Source: Thermofontimicrobium_A sp034505795 (GTDB lineage Bacteria; Zhuqueibacterota; Zhuqueibacteria; Thermofontimicrobiales; Thermofontimicrobiaceae). Taken from it: a stretch of 17,869 bases of DNA. The notes under the pieces were generated by a model that saw only the letters and a program-made list of their open reading frames with translations, ran no database searches and was not told the DNA's origin. The stretch lies in contig JAPDQM010000078.1 in the NCBI GenBank assembly GCA_034505795.1, forward strand, positions 1-17,869, in the 5' to 3' direction. Shown here piece after piece: positions 9,301 through 14,276 of the stretch. The number at the start of each line of letters is the position of its first letter. Within the stretch, counting starts at the first letter, position 1. The translations under genes were made by a program, and so were the position numbers.

Positions 9301-10398
9301 GCGCCAAAATACAGCGCCCAAATCATATCCATCCAGCCAGATACATTGAAAGCCCTCAGCGAGATGAAAGTCAAGGGACAAATTCAAAGCCAGAACTCGG
9401 TCTGGAATGAATTTGAAGGGAAAGCGCTGCTAAAAGTTTTCGATTCGGCGGTGGATAAAGTTTATTTGACGAAGTACAACTCCCCGATCCGCTATCGAGC
9501 ACGGGGCAAAACCGTATTTCGTGGATTACTCAGCGTTCGCGGCGGTCAATTTGAAGGGCGATTAATAGTTCCCAAAGACATCACTTATGGCGCGAACCTG
9601 GGTCGAATTAGCATTTATTTCGCAGATGCCCAGCATCACGGCACTGGATTTCGCAACGCCATCAAAGTCGGTGGTACCTCCACGCTGCAAGACAATGAAG
9701 GCCCGCTGATCAATATTGGCGTGGCCGGCCAAAATTTTGTCGATGGCAGCCTGGTCAATCAAAACGCAGTTCTCGAAATCGAAATCGCTGATAGCATCAG
9801 CGGCGTCAACATTGCCGGCGATATTGGACATCACATCACCATGGTCGTGGATGAGCAAGAAGACCAAAAAATCTACCTCACCGAGCTGTTCAACTACTAC
9901 GAAGGCAATTTCAAAGCAGGAAAGGTTCGCTACGATTTATCTTCGTTCAAACGAACGACATTTGACCAGAACAATGTCCCCACAATCGAATACGGGCTAC
10001 CCGCGGGCGACCATACCATCACAGTTAAGGCCTGGGATAATTTCAACAACTCAGCCATTGCAACCGCGCGTCTTACCATTGTCTCTGAACAACAGTTGCG
10101 ATTGCAACATGTGCTGAATTTCCCCAATCCCTTCTCGGACGCAACCACATTTACGTTTGTTATCAATCATCCCAGCGAGGTGGCAATTAAGATCTTTACA
10201 GTCAGTGGCCGTCTCATCGAAACCCTGGATCACTTGGCAGCCGAGGCTGGCATGAACCAAATCGATTGGAATGGGCGGGATCGTCAGGGGGATGAGTTAG
10301 CCAACGGCGTCTATCTTTACAAAGTCATTGCCACGGCTCGTCCGGAGGGTAAAACGCTAAGGGATGAATATATTGGCAAGCTGGTGATCATGCGATAA
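6352..10398 (+). CDS. porU: PorU-like C25 peptidase, type IX secretion sortase (copy 2)
   Basis: This 1348-residue paralogue of the preceding gene has the same order of parts: signal peptide (1 to about 28), propeptide-like region (APGEPMIPIRNIVVGIP), PorU-type N-terminal region (WYKISTRKEGIYRLTG, YNNGGRELP, RPDSLIENAI, DYILFYGKAVNNW), C25 domain at about 608-982, Ig-like parts and a FlgD-like sorting domain starting at NFPNPF (1256-1261). The catalytic pair is intact, H855 in VGHG and C890 in AATCDFGRFD, and the His-to-Cys spacing of 35 residues equals that of copy 1. ATG at 6352 or 6355 could be used; GGAG at 6343-6346 fits both. The gene ends in tandem stops, TAA TAG. The two copies have diverged in sequence but kept every key motif, so both are likely active, perhaps with different cargo. 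A non-sortase secreted peptidase role for one of them cannot be excluded. Confidence 0.88.
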   Translation: MMTKWKIMRYSLLLFLVIITTNPIDVAGITSGNTDLKLLESSERGVTIELTPHVDRIDTVLWQNEIYYKIIMEQAAFADAPGEPMIPIRNIVVGIPLIGEVRASVVSVTSEEMSGKLLAAPRIDRNGRYYFDPTSAAYQASGFYPADIISISSPAFMRDQRAVTIRLSGVQFSNQANRIRIYKKIVLRIDFAGQPLTPGIKLPSRSEDEFYEGLIVNYAIARRWLKPHAAMIRRAKSSHFQNQSWYKISTRKEGIYRLTGAFLSSVGINIDSVPLTGIHLYNNGGRELPREVAVSRPDSLIENAIRVVDQDNNGKFNNTDYILFYGKAVNNWEPLPNSMFSSHYINHYTNENVYWLTWDNRSDGKRMAEKASITNPDIQPANHFWGLYYAEDEINNYLESGLHWFGRLVAGTSEQSYSAYLPHPVAQDNNVYFRFQCLGLTPGNHRFSITLNNQPLLEFSFAGNRLEMRDVLKTVSLSANGYNTLKVRYVGESSASQIYIDWFEIQYKKQFIADDNQLRFSQAGDNSAKFQLSNFSESSIEIYDISDAADVQFITNTEIMGTSVTFVEPNASSLRREYLAVSPKAFLVPEKIEPATFADLRQSITGADFIIISHDDFYQAVLPLAQHREVNDSLKTVVVKISDIYNEFAWGLFDPTAIRDFIKFAYDHWNPVPKYVLLCGDGDYDYKNIKSKLDKNWIPAYQTTELNENVNRTMDDWFVQVSGSDEQPDLAIGRFPVQSVEETQNVVEKIIRYQTLPLLSSDQTAPLDDWRNVVTMVGDDEVGGAGNDNETMHINDAENIIENYIPNFFNKEKIYLIEYPAVKDPSTSGVMKPEATAALLDRIEKGTLILNYVGHGAPSLWAHERLLKENRDYERIQNADRLPLWVAATCDFGRFDDPMEQSFSEKLFSARQRGGIAFLTSARLAYASDNTALNREFFNQLFIANQTPTARLGVALMRAKNRNYSTTNDQKYHLFGDPSMRLAAPKYSAQIISIQPDTLKALSEMKVKGQIQSQNSVWNEFEGKALLKVFDSAVDKVYLTKYNSPIRYRARGKTVFRGLLSVRGGQFEGRLIVPKDITYGANLGRISIYFADAQHHGTGFRNAIKVGGTSTLQDNEGPLINIGVAGQNFVDGSLVNQNAVLEIEIADSISGVNIAGDIGHHITMVVDEQEDQKIYLTELFNYYEGNFKAGKVRYDLSSFKRTTFDQNNVPTIEYGLPAGDHTITVKAWDNFNNSAIATARLTIVSEQQLRLQHVLNFPNPFSDATTFTFVINHPSEVAIKIFTVSGRLIETLDHLAAEAGMNQIDWNGRDRQGDELANGVYLYKVIATARPEGKTLRDEYIGKLVIMR

Positions 10399-10529
10399 TA
10401 GCGACAGCAAAACAGGAACTGGCTGGTCCGGCACTGTTGGTCAGCAATGGACCGAAATGCGAAATAAGAATGTGCAACATAGAAGTTCAGCAGGACGGTG
10501 GAGCGAAAGTTCAGGGGATAAAACAATAA

Positions 10530-10562
10530 TGGGTCCTCGCCGGCTTTGGGGGCAAGAACCCA
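10530..10562 (-). other. 12-bp hairpin, fully paired only if transcribed from the minus strand
   Basis: The arms are TGGGTCCTCGCC (10530-10541) and GGCAAGAACCCA (10551-10562), with a 9-base loop. As plus-strand RNA there are two C/A mismatches. As minus-strand RNA both become G-U wobbles, giving an unbroken 12-pair stem, followed on that strand by TTATTGTTTT. It could be a small RNA or a terminator for a minus-strand transcript, but no minus-strand gene ends here. Confidence 0.35.
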
Positions 10563-10859
10563 CTATCGTATTGCGGAACAGCAGAATTCGGGTCAAATGC
10601 GCTGTTTAAGGTTGGATGTTTTTACTAAGGCTCTACCTCCTGTGTTTTATGTTCTCCGACATAAGAAGATAACCCTTAGAGAGGCAATCAGGTTAGTTGA
10701 TTAGTTTAAAACAGACGGCCATTTGCAAAATAAATGCCAGGAACTTGACCGCTGGTTCGCATCGGCGAATCATGAGATATCATTCAAATTTATGAAGACT
10801 TGTGATAGCCCGCTATTGCTAATCTTAAATAAAAAATTGAATCCCTGAACTGGCCGATG

Positions 10860-10889
10860 GTGTCGCTTCGTGAGACACTGTTTTAATTT
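10860..10889 (+). terminator. Terminator- or attenuator-like hairpin upstream of rlmD
   Basis: GTGTC (10860-10864) pairs with GACAC (10874-10878) around a 9-base loop containing TTCG. TGTTTTAATTT follows. It ends about 20 bases before the rlmD start codon, so it may end upstream transcription or attenuate rlmD. The stem is short, so confidence is low. Confidence 0.27.
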
Positions 10890-10909
10890 GAAACACTAAA
10901 TGGTGAACC

Positions 10910-12331
10910 ATGCACGGATTGAAGCCCAGAGATATTGTCGAATTAAATATTGAATCGTTAGCCCTGGGGGGTAAAGGCGTAGCTCATATTGACGGTTTTG
11001 CGGTGTTCGTCGAGCGCGCATTGCCCGGGCAAAAAATCAAAGCTGAAATCAAGCGGAAAAAAAGCAATTTTGCCGAGGCTCGAGTCGTGGAGATTGTTAC
11101 CCATTCTCCCAATGAGGTGACCCCGAGCTGCGGTCATTTCGGTTCCTGCGGCGGCTGCCTGCTGCAGCATCTGGATTATGAAGAACAATTGCGCCAAAAA
11201 CAACAACAAGTCCGCGAATCATTGGCCCATATCGGTGGCTTTCAGCAGGTGGACGTCTCTCCAGTCTTGCCAGCGCCGGACATCTATTTCTACCGCAATA
11301 AAATGGAATTTTCCTTTTCCCGCCAGCGCTGGCTGACAGTTGCGGAGATTCAATCAAACCAACCAGTCGAGCGAAATTTTGCCCTTGGGTTGCATACAAT
11401 CGGTTCGTTTGAAAAAGTGCTGAATATCGACGCCTGCCAGCTTCTTTCTGAACCAAGCAATCTGGTGCTTCGCTGGACACGAGACTTTGCCCGCCAGAGT
11501 GGGCTGCTCCCCTATTCCACCAAAGATCATTCGGGTTTCTGGCGATTCCTCGTTTTCAAAGAATCCAAACGCCGATCTCAGATGATGGTCAATGTGGTCA
11601 CCGCAGATCACCCGCAAGCTGGTCGGCTTGCACACGAACTGGTTGCTGAAATGGTGCAGCGGTTCCCATTCATTACCACTGTTGTCCACAATATCAATCG
11701 GAAAAAAGCTCAGATTGCCTTGGGTGACCAGGAATTCACGATTCACGGGCCCGGCTTTATCGAGGAAACCATCGGCTCCAAAACTTATCGCATCTCTGCC
11801 AATTCATTTTTCCAGACCAACACCCGCCAAGCCGAACGGATGTACCAACTGTTGGCGGATTGGGGGCAGTTCCAGCCGGATCAGATTGTTTACGACCTCT
11901 ATTCGGGCACCGGCAGTATTGCCATTTTCATTGCCGAGCAGGTCGGGCAGGTCATTGGTTTTGAAATTCTACCGCAGGCAATCGCTGATGCTCGATTAAA
12001 TTGCCAGCTCAATAGCATCGACAACTGCCGTTTTGTTGAAGGGGACTTGAAGGATGCTCTCAAAGATCCAGCAACCGTTGTCGAGCAATATGGCCAGCCA
12101 AACATCGTCATCATCGATCCCCCCCGCTCGGGTCTGCATCCCAAATTGCCCGGGAAAATTCTTCAATTAAAGCCGCAGCGTATCATTTATGTCTCATGCA
12201 ATCCAGCCACGCTAGCTCGGGATCTCCAACTTCTCTGTCAGCAGGAATTCGACCTGATTCGCGTACAACCCATCGACATGTTCCCGCATACAGCCCATTG
12301 TGAGGCGGTGGCATTGCTGGAGCGCCGTTGA
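10910..12331 (+). CDS. rlmD: 23S rRNA (uracil-C5)-methyltransferase, RlmD/RumA family
   Basis: This 473-residue cytoplasmic enzyme methylates uracil C5 in RNA using S-adenosylmethionine. An N-terminal TRAM RNA-binding domain (about 5-60) is followed by the [4Fe-4S] cysteine set C74, C80, C83 (CGHFGSCGGC) and C176 (DACQL). The methyltransferase part has the SAM-binding stretch DLYSGTGSIAIF (from about 329), IIDPPRSGLHPKL, and the catalytic SCNP with nucleophile C430. A C-terminal MFPHTAHCEAVALL end is the usual family signature. In E. coli, RlmD modifies U1939 of 23S rRNA; relatives with this architecture in other phyla may use other uridines (RlmC/RlmCD), so the exact site is inferred. The length is slightly above that of E. 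coli RlmD. The ribosome site before the ATG is weak (GGTGAACC). The gene appears to stand alone, with long gaps on both sides, and is a conserved housekeeping anchor. Confidence 0.93.
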   Translation: MHGLKPRDIVELNIESLALGGKGVAHIDGFAVFVERALPGQKIKAEIKRKKSNFAEARVVEIVTHSPNEVTPSCGHFGSCGGCLLQHLDYEEQLRQKQQQVRESLAHIGGFQQVDVSPVLPAPDIYFYRNKMEFSFSRQRWLTVAEIQSNQPVERNFALGLHTIGSFEKVLNIDACQLLSEPSNLVLRWTRDFARQSGLLPYSTKDHSGFWRFLVFKESKRRSQMMVNVVTADHPQAGRLAHELVAEMVQRFPFITTVVHNINRKKAQIALGDQEFTIHGPGFIEETIGSKTYRISANSFFQTNTRQAERMYQLLADWGQFQPDQIVYDLYSGTGSIAIFIAEQVGQVIGFEILPQAIADARLNCQLNSIDNCRFVEGDLKDALKDPATVVEQYGQPNIVIIDPPRSGLHPKLPGKILQLKPQRIIYVSCNPATLARDLQLLCQQEFDLIRVQPIDMFPHTAHCEAVALLERR

Positions 12332-12400
12332 GGTTCTGAAAAACTTACCTCATCAATGCATTATTAATCCGTGTGGGCAACCTCACAAAAATAATTGCCC
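12329..12400 (+). terminator. Two inverted repeats just after rlmD, possible termination region
   Basis: TGAGGT (12329-12334, overlapping the rlmD stop) pairs with ACCTCA (12347-12352) across 12 bases. GGGCAA (12375-12380) pairs with TTGCCC (12395-12400) across 14 bases. Both stems are perfect 6-mers, but neither is followed by a clear T-run, so intrinsic termination is uncertain. Confidence 0.25.
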
Positions 12401-12443
12401 TCCTTTCAACAAACTCTTTAGAGTTCTGCAAAATAGGAAAAAA

Positions 12444-12554
12444 TGTCAGTTCGACCCGCCATTTGGCGGGGAGAAATCTTTTTAACGAATTCAACTTATG
12501 AAATATGCAAATTTCTCATTCCTCCGCCAACTAGCGGATCCGTTCGAAGTGACA
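12444..12554. repeat. 111-base palindromic intergenic element, two inverted repeat units
   Basis: The left unit is TGTCAGTTCGA (12444-12454), a perfect hairpin CCCGCC-ATTT-GGCGGG (12455-12470) and GAGAAAT (12471-12477). The right unit is the same pattern inverted: ATTTCTC (12511-12517), a hairpin TCCGC/GCGGA (12523-12538) and TTCGAAGTGACA (12543-12554). The outer arms pair over 11 bases with one mismatch, and the inner GAGAAAT/ATTTCTC arms pair perfectly, giving a large cruciform with two side hairpins. This looks like a REP/MITE-like dispersed element; similar TGTCA-TTCGA-hairpin-GAGAAAT units are, from memory, common between genes in FCB and neighbouring phyla. Copy number in this genome cannot be judged here. 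Confidence 0.62.
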
Positions 12555-12955
12555 CCAAAATTTTAATTTTGCAGAAGTCTACAAACTCTCTTGAAACTTT
12601 GCTGCAATTACGCCATAATCAACATCCGTTGCTGGCGGTATCAATTGTTCTTTCATTTTGCAATCCAGAATGGTCATCGCATGCCTGGCAAAATCAAATT
12701 TCAAGATTCTGAGTTACTCTCGCTCTCCAGTGATCCTTGGCGCGAATCTGCATTTCCAACATACGCCCCATGTGCTCATATTTTTGAAAGCTCTTCTGTA
12801 TTTTTTAGAACTTGCCGGTATAGTATATGTTCATTTGAAAGTCATGAGCAGTGAAATTATTTCGCTGTCGCTCCGGACATGATCATGATATTCGTTGATG
12901 TAGCAACTTCAATTGAATCATGACTTAAATCTTTGGCCGCAAAAGGGAAACAGAA
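12555..12955. other. Gap between the palindromic element and the TIR gene
   Basis: No credible gene is seen. The region is AT-rich, with overlapping short frames that have no domain or convincing ribosome site. A small AAAATT/AATTTT palindrome follows the repeat element directly, and CATGATCATG (12878-12887) is a perfect 10-base palindrome 68 bases before the TIR gene. TATAGT near 12820 could be a -10 box but lacks a good -35. An AAGGGAAAC ribosome site precedes the TIR start. Confidence 0.45.
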
Positions 12956-13993
12956 ATGCCCAAAATATTCATCAGCCATGCATTCGAGGATAATGACCTA
13001 TCTCGAAAATTAGCTTCAAGTCTCCGCCGCGAAGGAGCTGAAATTTGGGTCCACTATAGCCAATTGGCCCTGGATAGTTCGCTGCCAAAGGTAATTCGCA
13101 AAGCCATCGCCTGGTGCGACACTGTGGTGTTGCTCTGGTCGCGCCATGCCGCCGCTTCTTTGAGCGTTAGGCTGGAATGGCAGAGTGCCCTGATTTTCAA
13201 AAAAAAGATCATCCCCTGCCTGCTGGACGATACTGACGAATGGGATCAACTTTACGATTTTGATTGCATCAACTTCACCGATTTCGATCATGGCTACGAC
13301 CACCTGCTGCTCCTATTAAATTCGCCGATAACCAGCATTCTGCCATCGGCAAGAAGTGCGGGAGGAATAGACATAATGCTTAATGTCGGCGCTCAAGCCG
13401 TTGCCGAAAGCCAGTATCCGGTCGCCGAAACGGAAGCTGAAGAACTGGAGTTTAATGAATCAACCAGCCAGCGACGAGTCCTTTACCAGTACCGTTCCAC
13501 TGCCCAAAAACTATCCGACCAGGACGTCATGGCTATGCTGAAAAAGTACAATTTCTTTGACAAAAAAAGAAATGACAGCGGCAATCGGGAATCGCATTTC
13601 GAACCGCAGCAGTATCCTGGCGCAGCAGTGGTTATGGATCACGAGGCCGGACTGATGTGGCTCAAAAGCGGCTCCGATAAATCGTTTTGGTATGAAAATG
13701 CCCGCAGTTGGACACAATCCCTGAATCAAAATCGCCTGGCAGGCTTTGCCGACTGGCGGCTACCCACGCTGGAAGAGGCTATGAGCCTGGTAAATCGCTA
13801 TCCCTTGAACCAGGGACTATTCCTTGACAATGCGTTCGATCAGTTGCAAACGAGCATCTGGACCGCTGATATTGCTACTGGCGGCAATCGCGCCTGGGTA
13901 GTTTTTTTCAATTATGCCACCTGCCTGGCCAACTGCTTCGACTTTGCCCACTACGTGCGCCCGGTGCGTTCGCACCAACAAATCCAATATTAA
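12956..13993 (+). CDS. TIR domain fused to a DUF1566 (Lcl C-terminal) domain
   Basis: This 345-residue protein has no signal peptide. Residues 1-120 are a bacterial TIR domain: KIFISHAFEDNDLSRKLA (3-20), GAEIWVHYSQLALDSSLP, CDTVVLLWS (54-62), and S..VRLEW with E74 where TIR NADases carry their catalytic Glu. A charged linker runs to about 180. Then come LSDQDVMAMLKKYNFFDKKRN (about 186-206), a motif often seen before DUF1566, and a DUF1566 domain (about 218-340) with AGLMWLK, GFADWRLPTLEEA (263-275), IWTAD and the closing YVRPVRS. TIR enzymes cleave NAD+ or make signalling nucleotides, usually in immunity. DUF1566 has a C-type-lectin-like fold and probably senses a ligand. TIR plus a lectin-like tail matches proposed antigen-sensor or conflict proteins. 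No partner effector is adjacent. The TIR call is firm; the role is inferred. Confidence 0.87.
   Translation: MPKIFISHAFEDNDLSRKLASSLRREGAEIWVHYSQLALDSSLPKVIRKAIAWCDTVVLLWSRHAAASLSVRLEWQSALIFKKKIIPCLLDDTDEWDQLYDFDCINFTDFDHGYDHLLLLLNSPITSILPSARSAGGIDIMLNVGAQAVAESQYPVAETEAEELEFNESTSQRRVLYQYRSTAQKLSDQDVMAMLKKYNFFDKKRNDSGNRESHFEPQQYPGAAVVMDHEAGLMWLKSGSDKSFWYENARSWTQSLNQNRLAGFADWRLPTLEEAMSLVNRYPLNQGLFLDNAFDQLQTSIWTADIATGGNRAWVVFFNYATCLANCFDFAHYVRPVRSHQQIQY
13963..13976. repeat. Perfect hairpin at the 3' end of the TIR-DUF1566 gene
   Basis: GGTGCG (13963-13968) pairs with CGCACC (13971-13976) around TT, or as a 5-bp stem with a GTTC loop. It follows the GC-only stretch GTGCGCCCGG, inside the coding sequence and about 15 bases before the stop codon. 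The inverted repeat is certain from sequence. A role as a homing-site hairpin of a diversity-generating retroelement is speculative. Confidence 0.4.
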
Positions 13994-14062
13994 ACCCACT
14001 TAGATTACATCAAATTGGCTACGCCGCCCGGTGTTCTCATCTGATTTTTCCCCCATAGAAAT

Positions 14063-14095
14063 TTGCTTGACTTTTTTAGAAATTGTATATAAATT
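14063..14095 (+). promoter_or_regulatory. Candidate promoter for the LVIVD/cohesin gene
   Basis: TTGCTT (14063-14068), a 17-base spacer and TATATA (14086-14091) overlap a second arrangement, TTGACT (14067-14072), 17 bases and TAAATT (14090-14095). The strongly AT-rich context differs from its surroundings. Either arrangement predicts a leader of about 175-180 bases before the start codon at 14277. Confidence 0.5.
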
Positions 14096-14114
14096 GTGCT
14101 TGAAAAATCAAATG

Positions 14115-14154
14115 CATCGAGCGGTTATGAAGAACCAATCATATTGACTCGATG
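14115..14154 (+). promoter_or_regulatory. Nested inverted repeat in the leader of the LVIVD/cohesin gene
   Basis: CATCGAG (14115-14121) and CTCGATG (14148-14154) are exact inverted repeats. They enclose a second small hairpin, GGTT-ATGAAG-AACC (14123-14136). It would form near the 5' end of the predicted transcript. It matches no riboswitch that I recognise. Confidence 0.3.
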
Positions 14155-14227
14155 TCCGTTTTAGCTATTCAAGAATTGTAATTGCCTGCTATTTCAGAGC
14201 ATCAGCCAGAGATATCGATCGTACCAC

Positions 14228-14241
14228 CTGGCGATCGCCAG
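14228..14241. promoter_or_regulatory. 14-base perfect palindrome before the LVIVD/cohesin gene
   Basis: CTGGCGATCGCCAG is fully self-complementary and ends 35 bases before the start codon, between the predicted promoter and the AGGAG ribosome site (14267-14271). Another CGATCG lies at 14216-14221. A dimeric repressor site is possible; no regulator is identified. Confidence 0.33.
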
Positions 14242-14276
14242 CCACTGATTCGCTCCATCGATGATCAGGAGTCATT

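Larger units (their letters stand above)
10399..10909. other. 511-base gap before rlmD, no gene seen
   Basis: No credible reading frame, tRNA or recognised RNA family is seen here. It contains the strong hairpin at 10530-10562, a nested inverted repeat (outer CTAAGG/CCTTAG at 10625-10630 and 10674-10679; inner TTATGT/ACATAA at 10647-10664) and a terminator-like hairpin at 10860-10889, described separately where useful. AAGTTCAG occurs twice, around 10484-10493 and 10507-10515. No convincing sigma-70 promoter for rlmD was found. The density of inverted repeats suggests an old mobile remnant or structured RNA, without proof. Confidence 0.5.

Noticed and set aside
10399..10909. Search for a CRISPR array, tRNA or insertion-sequence remnant in the gap with many hairpins
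   Set aside because: There are no regularly spaced repeats, no cloverleaf with a T-arm signature, and no terminal inverted repeats flanked by a target duplication. Only isolated hairpins could be supported.
12591..12882. Overlapping short plus-strand frames of 74-87 codons between the repeat element and the TIR gene
   Set aside because: They overlap one another in different frames, lack good ribosome sites, and have odd compositions rich in Ser, Cys and His with no domain. The sequence is AT-rich and looks non-coding.
14231..14238. GCGATCGC, the cyanobacterial HIP1 octamer
   Set aside because: A single copy within a longer palindrome is not evidence of HIP1. The protein content (PorU-like sortases, sorting domains) is not cyanobacterial.
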